A stretch of 13,201 nt of DNA from Phycisphaerales bacterium (GCA_030680655.1 JAUXUZ010000578.1:1-13201); one strand, 5' to 3'; counted from the stretch's first letter, positions 5,857 through 13,168 are shown. Notes: generated by a model from the sequence alone, not told the origin. Numbers and translations are program-made.

Positions 5857-7020
5857 TCAGGTCAGGCCGCGGATGACCGCGTGGGCCTGCTCGTTGCGAA
5901 CCTCCACGGTGTACTCACCCACCACCAGGCCGCCGGTGCGGTCACCGGCTGCGCCGAGGGGTTTGTAGTGGAAGGAGCGCCCGGCCAGCGGGAGCACGGC
6001 AACGCGCGACGAGTCGATCAGCAGCGCGGTGTCGGGCGCGAGGTAGCGGCTGACGACGACGCTGCAGCGGCCAAAGTCGCTCTCGTAGCGTGTGACGAGG
6101 TTGCGGTAGGTCTCCTCCCGCGGCGAGGTCTGCCGCCAGGCGGCCATCCACATGTTCATGCGCCGCTTAAGCGCTGCGCCCACCACGATGGTGTCGATGC
6201 GTGCGCTGCTCCCCTCCCACACCGTGCGCATCGCGGCGTTGAGCACCGCCTCGCTGAAGTCGGTCCCCGAGCCGTCGCCGCTGGGGATCGGGCCCGTGCC
6301 GGGGGTGAACTGGTTGGTGGCGACGGTGGCGAGCAGGCCGTTCATCGTGCGCCGCACCGATGCGCCGCCCGACTGGTTGGCCGCGGGGGCGAAGCCGTTG
6401 ATCACGCTGTTCTCCAGGTCGCGGAGCAGCTCGCGCAGGCGCTGCGACTTCTGGTACTCCAGCTCGTCGGTCACGCCGTAGCCGCGCACGGCCTCCATCG
6501 TGCCCGAGACCTGCACGGTGGAGTTGAAGATCTGGGTGTAGTTGCGCCGGCGGGAGCGGCTGGTGAAACGCGGGTCGGGCGCATCGTCACCCTCAAGCGC
6601 AGCGCTGGCGATGATCAGCAGCTTCTGGCCGTTGGTGAGGTTGCTGGCGGGGCTGCCGCCGTAGCGCCGCACCACGGTGAGCACGTTGGCGGCGACGGCG
6701 GTGACGAAGACCACCTCCTTGCTCCCCCACGGGCGGACGACGTCACCGGGCCGGAAGCGCGTGCCGGTGGTGACGGTGATGGCGGTCGCGTCCTGCGCGT
6801 TGGGGCTGAAGGAGCCCTGGTTCACCGTGTCGGTGTTGGCCAGCAGCTCGTCCTCGAGCCACTCGTGGATGGTGTTGGCAGCGCTGCGCTCGCCGTCGCC
6901 CAGGTGGTCAAGCAGCGGTGTCTCGGAGGGGCTGATGATGCCGATGATGTCGGAGACATCCTCGACCAGTTCGGGGAGGTCCTGCGCGGCGGAGTAGGTG
7001 GCTTTTCCGGTGAAGGGCAT
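5857..7020 (-). CDS. Phage major capsid protein, SU10/DUF5309 type
   Basis: Major head protein of 387 aa. The N-terminal hallmark is an EDVSDIIGIISPSETPLLDHL segment (about 20-40) followed by an EW..DEL segment (about 53-59), the signature of the SU10-like capsid family (DUF5309). These adopt the HK97 fold. The rest alternates beta-strands and helices, including a long region around ELEYQKSQRLRELLRDLENSVI that would be the spine helix, and a C-terminal domain ending in a GEYTVEVRNEQAHAVI strand. Length is normal for the family. The start ATG at 7020 has AAAGGA 7-8 nt ahead. It sits after portal and scaffold-like genes, the standard head order. No separate maturation protease is encoded nearby; SU10-like capsids are often not processed by a fused protease. 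The spacer upstream carries a hairpin and a G11 tract. Confidence 0.85.
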   Translation of the reverse strand: MPFTGKATYSAAQDLPELVEDVSDIIGIISPSETPLLDHLGDGERSAANTIHEWLEDELLANTDTVNQGSFSPNAQDATAITVTTGTRFRPGDVVRPWGSKEVVFVTAVAANVLTVVRRYGGSPASNLTNGQKLLIIASAALEGDDAPDPRFTSRSRRRNYTQIFNSTVQVSGTMEAVRGYGVTDELEYQKSQRLRELLRDLENSVINGFAPAANQSGGASVRRTMNGLLATVATNQFTPGTGPIPSGDGSGTDFSEAVLNAAMRTVWEGSSARIDTIVVGAALKRRMNMWMAAWRQTSPREETYRNLVTRYESDFGRCSVVVSRYLAPDTALLIDSSRVAVLPLAGRSFHYKPLGAAGDRTGGLVVGEYTVEVRNEQAHAVIRGLT

Positions 7021-7086
7021 GTGCGTTTCCTTTCAGAGAGGCGTGGGTGTTGAGAAGCGTGCGGGTGGTGAGAACGTCCGCTCCCT

Positions 7087-7117
7087 CTCCCGGCTCTGCG
7101 GGAGAAGGGGGGGGGGG
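7087..7117. repeat. Hairpin and G11 tract upstream of the capsid gene
   Basis: CTCCCG (7087-7092) pairs with CGGGAG (7099-7104), and a run of eleven G follows at 7107-7117. On the coding (minus) strand this is a C11 tract followed by a hairpin inside the presumed leader of the capsid transcript, about 70-100 nt before its start codon. The tract is prone to slippage and would change leader length, not reading frame. Confidence 0.6.
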
Positions 7118-7131
7118 TGAGGGGTGGGACG

Positions 7132-7551
7132 TCAGGCCTTGGAGCGCCGTGCGCGGAGGTAGAGCAGCAGGCTGGCACGGTCGCCCTTGGCGGCCTTCTC
7201 GCGGAGCACCATCAGGTGCGGATCGGTGCGGGGCGGGTCGGCCGCCGGCAGTTCCGCCGCGCCGCGCGCGGCGGTGGCGTGCGGGACAAAGAGCCCCGGC
7301 TTGGTGCGCTTGAGCGTGCGGACGACCGCGGCGAGGTCGCCGGCGCCGGTGTCGCCCTGCTCGATCTCGTCGGCGGCGGCGGGGATGTCGGTGGCCTGCG
7401 CATCGGCGAGGGCTCGCTCGATGCGGATGCGCCGCTCGGCCTTGTCGATGCGTTGCTGCAACGCGGCGACTTGTTCGATGAGGCGCTGGGCGAGGCCCTC
7501 GCCATCGGTGGTGGTGTCGGCGGCGGATGGGGAACGGTCGTTGTCTGGCAC
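7132..7551 (-). CDS. Putative capsid scaffolding protein
   Basis: Small, charged, soluble protein of 139 aa placed between portal and major capsid genes, the usual slot for a scaffold. Residues about 18-58 form one long amphipathic helix with coiled-coil character (LIEQVAALQQRIDKAERRIR), preceded by an acidic, disordered 17-residue tail. A second helical part ends in a basic tail (YLRARRSKA, 131-139), like the capsid-binding basic C-terminus of many scaffolding proteins. No protease motif is seen. It uses a GTG start at 7551 with a strong AAGGAG 7 nt ahead. Scaffolds diverge quickly, so sequence recognition is weak and the assignment rests on position, helix content and charge layout. It could also be a small head-assembly chaperone. 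Confidence 0.6.
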   Translation of the reverse strand: MPDNDRSPSAADTTTDGEGLAQRLIEQVAALQQRIDKAERRIRIERALADAQATDIPAAADEIEQGDTGAGDLAAVVRTLKRTKPGLFVPHATAARGAAELPAADPPRTDPHLMVLREKAAKGDRASLLLYLRARRSKA

Positions 7552-7605
7552 GGTGAGACTCCTTGAGTAAGTGCGGGAAGAACGTGAAATGGGAACGCGG
7601 TGTGG

Positions 7606-9072
7606 CTACTCGACGCCGGCGTCTTCTGTCGCGTAGCCGAGCTCGCTCAGCAGGCGTGAGGCGGGGACGCCCAGGTCGCGTTTGGACTGGGCGGCGCGGA
7701 TCAGCTCGGCCTGGCTGTCGGCGAGCGGGTCGGGCCACTCGATGCGCACGGCGCGGTCGCGCGGGTCGGTGCGCAGCACGCCGGCGTGGTGGAGGGCGCT
7801 CAGGATCAGCGAGCAGGCGTGGGTGATACCGCGCCCGTAGGTGATGCGCTTGCGGGCGGTGCGGGCGATGAGCCCCTGCAGCGTCAGGCGCAGCGCGTTC
7901 TCGCTGGAGAGGTTGCCCACCTTGGCGCGCACGACGCCCGTGGCCAGCGGCGGCACGCCGCTGACCTTGTCCAGGGCTTCGCGCAGCTCGTCGATGTGCC
8001 GGTCCTCGCTGGGGCTGGCGGCGTCGCCGCCGAACGCGGTGATCGAGGCGTTCTCGTTGTCGGTGCTCAGCAGCACGCCCGGGCCGACGGGCGCGCGCTC
8101 GAAGCCGTCGACGCCTTTGGCCAGGTACATCTTGAACGACTGCATGGTGACGCGGTTGGCCCGGTCGCTCAGGCGGGTGTTCAGCTCGTCTTGCAGCGGG
8201 ATCAGCGGCTCGACCTCGCCCAGCCCGTGGTAGACAAACGGCTGCGCGACGTTCTGGATGTGCGCGACGGGCACCGCGCCTGGCGCGACGCGGTTGGGCG
8301 ACTGGCCCAGCAGGCGGATGCTCACCGCGTCGCCGGTGCCGCTCACCTCCAGCACCTGGCGGAGCGTGGGCGTGAAGACCTCCACCACGGTGCGGCGCTG
8401 CTGCGCGTCGCCGGGCCGGTCGGCGATCACGGCGTAGGCGTCGAGCCGGCGCCAGTCATCGGGGCTCAGCAGCGGCGCTGCGCGGGCGGGGTCGATCGGC
8501 GTGACGCGGACGAGCTCGGCTGCGTGGAGCGGGTCGCTCTGCGCGCTGAGCTCGTCGTCATCGCCCGCTGCCTGCACGAGCAGATCGACCGAGCCGTAGA
8601 TGTGCCCCAGCAGCGCCGCCTCCTGCAGCATCGCCAGGCCGCCGGAGTGCTCGAACGTTGTTTCGAGCACGCGCTCGATGAGGCGCGCCAGGCGCGCATC
8701 ACCGGCGGCGCTGACAAGCCGGATCGGCTTGCCGACAAGGAAGTCGATCATGGCGCCGATGCGCCAGGCGATGTCGTTCTCGATCACGATCTCGCGCCCG
8801 CCGAGACGGTCGTCGACGTTGCCACCGACGGCGGCGGGGTTGGAGAGGCGCAGCGGCAGGCCGCGCTGCTGCGCGAGTGAGTAGGGCCGACCGGACCGCG
8901 AGGGTGCGCGGGGTGTGAGCGGGTTGCGGTAGTAGGCCCAGAGCCCGGCGAGGGAGGCGCGCTGCGCCTTGTGCTGAGCGAGCAGCCCGGCGAGCGTGCG
9001 CGGGTGGAGCCCGACGGAACCGGCTGCGGCGGAGAGTGCGGTGGTGAGTTGTTCGATGTGCTGGGTGTCCAT
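7606..9072 (-). CDS. Phage portal protein, SPP1-type
   Basis: Portal protein of 488 aa that forms the dodecameric DNA gate of the head. The N-terminal domain (about 65-170) contains ENDIAWRIGAMIDFLVGKPI followed by a helix-rich region. The clip/stem part includes VEPLIPLQDELNTRLSDRAN (288-306), and the long C-terminal helix has SGVPP (371-375) and SSENALRLTLQGLI (389-402). These are the landmarks of the SPP1 gp6-like portal family (Pfam Phage_portal). Length is normal. The start ATG at 9072 has a GGAG 8 nt ahead; the frame stays open to 9297 but the added residues are low-complexity and have no support. It is the first gene of the minus-strand head block. Unusually, no terminase large subunit lies upstream; a + strand secreted-protein gene is there instead. 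Confidence 0.88.
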   Translation of the reverse strand: MDTQHIEQLTTALSAAAGSVGLHPRTLAGLLAQHKAQRASLAGLWAYYRNPLTPRAPSRSGRPYSLAQQRGLPLRLSNPAAVGGNVDDRLGGREIVIENDIAWRIGAMIDFLVGKPIRLVSAAGDARLARLIERVLETTFEHSGGLAMLQEAALLGHIYGSVDLLVQAAGDDDELSAQSDPLHAAELVRVTPIDPARAAPLLSPDDWRRLDAYAVIADRPGDAQQRRTVVEVFTPTLRQVLEVSGTGDAVSIRLLGQSPNRVAPGAVPVAHIQNVAQPFVYHGLGEVEPLIPLQDELNTRLSDRANRVTMQSFKMYLAKGVDGFERAPVGPGVLLSTDNENASITAFGGDAASPSEDRHIDELREALDKVSGVPPLATGVVRAKVGNLSSENALRLTLQGLIARTARKRITYGRGITHACSLILSALHHAGVLRTDPRDRAVRIEWPDPLADSQAELIRAAQSKRDLGVPASRLLSELGYATEDAGVE

Positions 9073-9356
9073 GGCCGGCTCCGTCTGCGGTGGCGGGCTT
9101 GGCCGGCCGATCACCGGTGGTCCCGTCACAGAGGGGCGCAGGTGCGCCGGCGGGTGGGCTTTTGGCGGTCGCCTGGCGCCTTGGCGCGGCGAGAACCGTG
9201 CGTGTTGCGCTTGGTGCGGCGCAATCTTCAGAGGATTCTCAGATTCCCGTTCAGGTGCCTCGCTGCGGGCCGCCGGCGCGCGCCAATGCGCGGACATTCG
9301 CCTGGCGGACGCGAACGCCTCGGTAGTTTGCCCTAGTATGAAAGAGAGGGATGATC
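9073..9356. promoter_or_regulatory. Divergent spacer between portal and secreted-protein genes
   Basis: This 284-nt spacer must hold start signals for both the minus-strand head block and the + strand gene at 9357. It contains perfect palindromes GGCCGGCC (about 9101-9108) and CACCGGTG (9112-9119), and an inverted repeat TTGCGC/GCGCAA with an 8-nt loop near 9207-9226. No convincing sigma-70 promoter could be picked in either direction. TAGTAT just before 9341 would place transcription start at the Shine-Dalgarno, which is too close. Confidence 0.4.
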
Positions 9357-10616
9357 ATGAACAGAAGAACAAACAAATTGGTGGGTCTTTGCGTCGGTGT
9401 TGGTGCGTTGACGGGCGCTGCCGGTGCGCAGGTGTTCCAGGTGCTCCCGCTCGGTTCGAGCCGGGCGGTGTGGCTGAGCGCCGACGGGAGCTCGGGCGTT
9501 CGGGCCGGATTCTTCTGGCAGAGCGACGGCACGATGACGCCGCTGCCGGCACCGTGGTATGCGGCACGCGTGTCACCCGACGGGTACTGGGCGCTGGGCC
9601 TGAACTACAACTCGATGCGGGCGGCGCGGGTCTCGTTCGACGGCGCGACGTTTGAGTTTCCTGATGCGCCGGACGGAACGATGACGGTGACGGCCTACTC
9701 GTCGTCGGTGGACAACACCGCGGTGGTGGGGTCGGCGATGGACGCCGAGCAGTCGGTGCGGGCTTTCTTGTGGACCGAGCAGGATGGGACGCAGGACCTT
9801 GGCACGCTTGCGGGCGACCCGAGCGCCAAGGCACTTGACATCAGCGCCGACGGCGCGGTGGTGGTGGGGTACAGCAACGGTCTTCGCCCGGGGACGGGGA
9901 ACGTTCCGTTCATCTGGACGGGCGCGGGCGGGATGGTCGAGCTGGCGGTCGCCGGCGGAGGCATGGGCGAGGGGGTGGCGAACGCGGTCTCGGCGGACGG
10001 CTCGACGGTGGTGGGTGCCCGTCGTTTCGGTGCGGCGCTGCGAGCGTTCCGCTGGCGTGGCGCGGGAGCCGTTCAGGACCTGGGCACGCCGACGGACCCC
10101 GATGATCCGACCGTTCCGACGGAGGCGTTCAGCACCTCCGCCGATGGACGGTGGACGGTGGGGTGCGTCAGCAGCACGACGGGCGTGCCCGGCACCGATG
10201 TGGCCGTGGTGTGGGATGCGCTGGGGCGTGCGCAGCGCGCCGACGACCTGCTGACGTGGAACGGCAGCACCGCGCACCTTGACTACGACCTGGTCAGCCT
10301 CGGGTGCATCAGCGCCGATGCGCGGACCGTCAGCGGCACGTGCATCGAGCGTTCGACGCAGCAGGCGATGACCTTTGTTGCAAAGCTGGGGCTCGACCCG
10401 GTGTGCGCGGCGGACCTTGGCACGCAGGGCGGGGTGCCCGGGCACGACGGCGTGCTGGACAACAACGACTTTGTCGTGTACATCGAAGCGTTCTTCACCC
10501 GGCGCCCGGTGGCCGACACGGGGAGCACCGGCGGTGTGCCCGGGCCCGACGGCCAGTTTGATAACAACGACCTGATCGTCTTTATCGACCGCTTCTTTCA
10601 GGGGTGCGGGGTGTAG
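9357..10616 (+). CDS. Secreted HAF-repeat protein with GC-type dockerin-like tail
   Basis: Exported protein of 419 aa. A signal peptide (about 1-24) ends in AGA before QVFQVLPLG. The body is built of HAF-type repeats, seen as AFLWTEQDGTQDLGTLAGD then ISADGAVVVGYS (about 136-173), again as RAFRWRGAGAVQDLGT (about 229-244) and STSADGRWTVG (about 259-269). These predict an extracellular beta-propeller-like fold. Residues about 350-417 form two calcium-loop repeats, each with DNND followed by a hydrophobic helix ending in FF, closed by QGCGV. This matches the planctomycete 'GC-type dockerin' tail, thought to act in surface anchoring or docking. ATG 9357 is preferred over ATG 9351 because GAGAGG lies 6-7 nt ahead of it. 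It is a host-like gene sitting between the portal and the repressor, so it may be cargo of the element or simply an unrelated neighbour. Confidence 0.85.
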   Translation: MNRRTNKLVGLCVGVGALTGAAGAQVFQVLPLGSSRAVWLSADGSSGVRAGFFWQSDGTMTPLPAPWYAARVSPDGYWALGLNYNSMRAARVSFDGATFEFPDAPDGTMTVTAYSSSVDNTAVVGSAMDAEQSVRAFLWTEQDGTQDLGTLAGDPSAKALDISADGAVVVGYSNGLRPGTGNVPFIWTGAGGMVELAVAGGGMGEGVANAVSADGSTVVGARRFGAALRAFRWRGAGAVQDLGTPTDPDDPTVPTEAFSTSADGRWTVGCVSSTTGVPGTDVAVVWDALGRAQRADDLLTWNGSTAHLDYDLVSLGCISADARTVSGTCIERSTQQAMTFVAKLGLDPVCAADLGTQGGVPGHDGVLDNNDFVVYIEAFFTRRPVADTGSTGGVPGPDGQFDNNDLIVFIDRFFQGCGV

Positions 10617-10659
10617 CGGGGGGGGAGGTGGCGGCGCAAGCGCCCGCTAGACTCGCTCG

Positions 10660-11481
10660 ATGCCCACGCAAGGCCGCGCGCCAAACAGTGTGTTCAAGGT
10701 GGTGATGCTCGCGGGCGCGGCGACGACGTCCGTGCTGTTCGGCTGGACGGTCTGGATGATCGTTCACTTTGACGCGAACCCTGCGTCTGTGCGGCTGGGG
10801 GTGTGGACGGTGGTAAAAGTCGCGACGGCGGTGCTGCCGGGACCGGTGCTGCTGGCGTTCCTGGCGTGGCACCGGTCGTGGCGCGCGGCGCGGGTGCTGG
10901 GGTGGGTGGCGGTGGTCCCGGCGGTTGCGCTCCCGGCGGTGATGGCCTACTTCGCGACGACGGTGCTGCGCCCGGCGCTTTCGCCGGGTGCGTACGACGA
11001 CGCGGCACGCGAGGCGGAGGTGGCGGCGCTGGCGCTGGTGAACGCCGATGGGCCGGCGCGGGCGGAGTTCGCAGCGGTGCGTGCGCTGTGGGAACAACGC
11101 CCGGCCTCACGCGAGGCGATGGCCGGCATGGCACGGCGTCTGCGCACCGCGGCTGAGGAGATGCGAGCGGCGGGCGCGGGGTTCGCGGCGCTGCACAGCG
11201 CGGTGAAGGCGCCGTTTGCGGCCCGTGGTGTGAGCGGGGCGCGCGCAGCGCAGTTTGATTCCCTCTACACCGCGCGGGTGAGCACCGAGGCCTTCCAGAG
11301 CGGGTGCGACGAGGCGGCGGCGGCGTACGAACGCTTCGCGCAGCGGCTGGACCTGCTTGTTGCGCACCACGGCACGTGGCGGTGGGAGGAGAACGGGACG
11401 ATCGCGTTTGACGACCCGCGGGTCGAGCGCGCCCACGCGGCGCTGGCTGAGAAGGGCCCCACGCCCGCGGAAGGCCGCTAG
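10660..11481 (+). CDS. Membrane protein with cytosolic helical domain, unknown function
   Basis: Protein of 273 aa with three hydrophobic helices (about 14-37, 46-70 and 79-103), then a soluble, Ala/Glu/Arg-rich helical domain (about 110-260). That domain has long amphipathic stretches such as MARRLRTAAEEMRAAGAGFAALHSAV and ends in a disordered tail. I recognise no family or catalytic motif. The start ATG at 10660 has no clear Shine-Dalgarno; the purine tract before it is over 30 nt away. It follows the secreted-protein gene by 43 nt in the same direction and may be cotranscribed with it. Its TAG stop shares the palindrome CTAG with the stop of the converging repressor gene, leaving no room for a terminator between the two. 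Confidence 0.6.
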   Translation: MPTQGRAPNSVFKVVMLAGAATTSVLFGWTVWMIVHFDANPASVRLGVWTVVKVATAVLPGPVLLAFLAWHRSWRAARVLGWVAVVPAVALPAVMAYFATTVLRPALSPGAYDDAAREAEVAALALVNADGPARAEFAAVRALWEQRPASREAMAGMARRLRTAAEEMRAAGAGFAALHSAVKAPFAARGVSGARAAQFDSLYTARVSTEAFQSGCDEAAAAYERFAQRLDLLVAHHGTWRWEENGTIAFDDPRVERAHAALAEKGPTPAEGR

Positions 11482-12437
11482 CCGATCGCGCGTGTCACGC
11501 TCACCGCGGCGTACATCCCCGCGACGTCCTCACGCGCGACGGTGCGGGCGGGGTACTTGCCGTTGAGCGGCTGGAGGCGGAGGCGTGCGACGGGCGAGCC
11601 CTCGCCGCCGTCGCGCTGAAAGTAGACGCGCTTGAAGGTTGACTCCTCGTCCCGCTCGAACCGCACGAAGCAGTCAACGCCGTCCTTCACCGCCTTGGCG
11701 GGTGAGAAGATCACCACGTCACCCTCGCGGTAGTCGGGCTCCATGCTGTCGCCCACCACGCGGCAGGCGAAGGCGTCGGGGTCGCGCACGTCGGGCGAGC
11801 GCACGTACTGGTCGGCCACGCGCGCGGGGTAGCCAAGGTCGGTGAACGCGCGCGGGTAGCCGGCGGCGACGGAGTTGATCAGCGGCACCTCCATCGGCAG
11901 CTCGACGGGCGCGGCGTCCAGCGGCGGCGCTGCGCCCGGGGTGCCGGCGGCGCCCTCGGCCGAGGGAGCGAGTTGATCGACCAGTGCGCCAAGCTCGCCG
12001 GAGCGGTAGAGCGCATCGAGCCCGCGCTCGCGCAGGAAGAGCGCCAGCTGCTGGGCGGCGCGGTCGCGCTGCGCCATGCGTGAGACGTGCTGCTTGATCG
12101 GCTCGGGCGCGCTCCGCCAGGCGGAGCGCTCGGCCAGGTCACCGGGGCGCATCGCCAGGTGGTGCTCGATGGCGGTGATGAGGGTGGCGGCTGGAGTGCC
12201 GGCGTTGGTGCCGGTTTCGATCTGGCTCAGGTAGCTCTTGCCGCAGCCGACGGCTTCGGCGAGTTCCTGCAGGCTCAGGCCGCGCATCGAGCGTTGCATG
12301 CGCATGGCCTCACCCAGGCTGAGCGACCGGGGGAGTTCCCACGCGGGCGAGCCGGGGGCGGCGCTCGAGGGGGCGGCGTTCCCGGCGCTGCGCCGCTTGC
12401 GTTTGGGGAGCCAGACTGGTCGAGGAGGTGTGGACAA
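11478..12437 (-). CDS. LexA/CI-type self-cleaving phage repressor (HTH_3 + S24)
   Basis: Repressor with an N-terminal Cro/CI-type helix-turn-helix (SLQELAEAVGCGKSYLSQIETG, about 12215-12290), an Ala/Pro-rich hinge and a C-terminal S24 domain. The cleavage dipeptide Ala-Gly lies in VAAGYP (codons 11859-11864). The nucleophile Ser is in VVGDSMEPDYREGD (codon 11745-11747) and the general base Lys is in STFKRVYF (codon 11631-11633). All three parts of the LexA/CI autoproteolysis machinery are present, so it should be inactivated by RecA after DNA damage. The start is uncertain: the first HTH helix begins before the ATG at 12305, so translation must start upstream. In-frame options are TTG at 12437 (used here) and TTG at 12557, neither with a clear Shine-Dalgarno. 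It is divergent from the operon at 12656 and presumably controls both through the spacer. Confidence 0.85.
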   Translation of the reverse strand: MSTPPRPVWLPKRKRRSAGNAAPSSAAPGSPAWELPRSLSLGEAMRMQRSMRGLSLQELAEAVGCGKSYLSQIETGTNAGTPAATLITAIEHHLAMRPGDLAERSAWRSAPEPIKQHVSRMAQRDRAAQQLALFLRERGLDALYRSGELGALVDQLAPSAEGAAGTPGAAPPLDAAPVELPMEVPLINSVAAGYPRAFTDLGYPARVADQYVRSPDVRDPDAFACRVVGDSMEPDYREGDVVIFSPAKAVKDGVDCFVRFERDEESTFKRVYFQRDGGEGSPVARLRLQPLNGKYPARTVAREDVAGMYAAVSVTRAIG

Positions 12438-12500
12438 GGTGTGGATAACCGTACAAAAATCGACCAAAATCAAGAAATCGAACAAAAAACCGAACAAAGA
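12429..12500. promoter_or_regulatory. Operator/origin-like region: DnaA boxes, direct repeats, phased A-tracts
   Basis: TGTGGATAA (12440-12448) is the exact complement of the DnaA box TTATCCACA. TGTGGACAA (12429-12437) differs by one base and lies 11 bp away. Four degenerate direct repeats YCGNMCAAA follow at 12449, 12460, 12478 and 12490. A-tracts are centred near 12457, 12467, 12476, 12486 and 12497, about one helical turn apart, so the DNA should be bent. The stretch is far more AT-rich than its surroundings. It lies between the repressor and the divergent operon, so it may be the operator, a replication origin of the element, or both. Confidence 0.6.
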
Positions 12501-12590
12501 CCTTGCAGAATGTCCATTCCGTGATAAACTTCGATTCGTACCGACTGAGAAGCTCAAACAGAAGGGGGTGCGGTGTGCAGAACGGGGATG

Positions 12591-12618
12591 TTGTTTACTC
12601 TCGGGCGAATCCTATCAC
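12591..12618 (+). promoter_or_regulatory. Candidate promoter of the rightward operon
   Basis: TTGTTT (12591-12596), a 16-bp spacer and TATCAC (12613-12618) form a plausible sigma-70 promoter. It would start transcription near 12625, about 30 nt before the ATG at 12656. TATCAC has an inverted partner GTGATA at 12521-12526. A short inverted repeat GAATG-TC-CATTC (12508-12519) lies upstream and could be an operator. Confidence 0.35.
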
Positions 12619-12655
12619 AATCCAAACGATTGGGCAAGGGGAATCTGCCAGGAAC

Positions 12656-13168
12656 ATGAGGCCGGGCACCGTGCTGATCCAGAGGGATGGTGGCGGGCTT
12701 GGAGCGTCGGCCGCAGGGGGCGAGCGGCCGCTCCTGCGCCCGAACCGGCAGCGGAAGGAGCGGCAGCTGTCGCGGTCGGCGGCGGTAGAGCGGTGCGTGC
12801 GGGCGCGCCTGGAGTTCCTGCCGCCACGGGATCGTGCGCTGCTGGAGGAAGTGTTCGTGCGCGGGCGTCGGCTAAGCGAGGTTGCGGCGCTGACGGGGGA
12901 GGGTGCGCGGCGGGTGCGGCGCCGGGTTGTCAAACTGGTGGAGCGTGTCAGCTCGCCGGGGTTTGACGCGGTGGTCCTGCGCAAGTCGGGCTGGCCGGCG
13001 GCGATGTCGGCGGTGGGTGAGGCGGTCTTTCTGCGAGGGCTGCCGGCGTGGGCGGCGGGCAAGGAGGCGGGGGTGTGCCGCTCGCGGGCGCAGGAGTACG
13101 CGCGTGCGATCCGGGCGATCGGCGTTGAACTCAAGGCGGCGCGGGGGCGCAGAGGGGAGGCGGCATGA
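12656..13168 (+). CDS. Sigma-region-4-like HTH protein of the element
   Basis: Basic protein of 170 aa. The segment about 45-100 (RARLEFLPPRDRALLEEVFV, then LSEVAALTGEGARRVRRRVVKLVERV) resembles sigma-70 region 4: a helix with LPPRDR..LEEVF, then a helix-turn-helix with a very Arg-rich recognition helix. A second helical part (about 110-165) is also basic. It lacks sigma region 2, so it is not a complete sigma factor. It may be a transcription activator or, given such HTH domains in phages, a terminase small subunit. The ATG at 12656 has AGGA close ahead; an alternative GTG at 12575 with an AAGGGGG Shine-Dalgarno would add 27 residues but would place the candidate promoter inside the gene. 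Its stop overlaps the next start as ATGA, so the two are translationally coupled. Confidence 0.6.
   Translation: MRPGTVLIQRDGGGLGASAAGGERPLLRPNRQRKERQLSRSAAVERCVRARLEFLPPRDRALLEEVFVRGRRLSEVAALTGEGARRVRRRVVKLVERVSSPGFDAVVLRKSGWPAAMSAVGEAVFLRGLPAWAAGKEAGVCRSRAQEYARAIRAIGVELKAARGRRGEAA

Noticed and set aside
5764..7053. A 429-codon + strand open frame opposite the capsid gene
   Set aside because: It is antisense to a recognisable capsid protein and has no domain or start signal of its own.
7786..8880. A 364-codon + strand open frame opposite the portal gene
   Set aside because: It is the antisense shadow of the portal gene; composition is His/Ala/Gly/Arg-biased with no motif.
9073..9297. An N-terminal extension of the portal protein up to 9297
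   Set aside because: The added residues are Pro/Arg/Ala-rich and unlike portal N-termini, and the ATG at 9072 has a reasonable Shine-Dalgarno.
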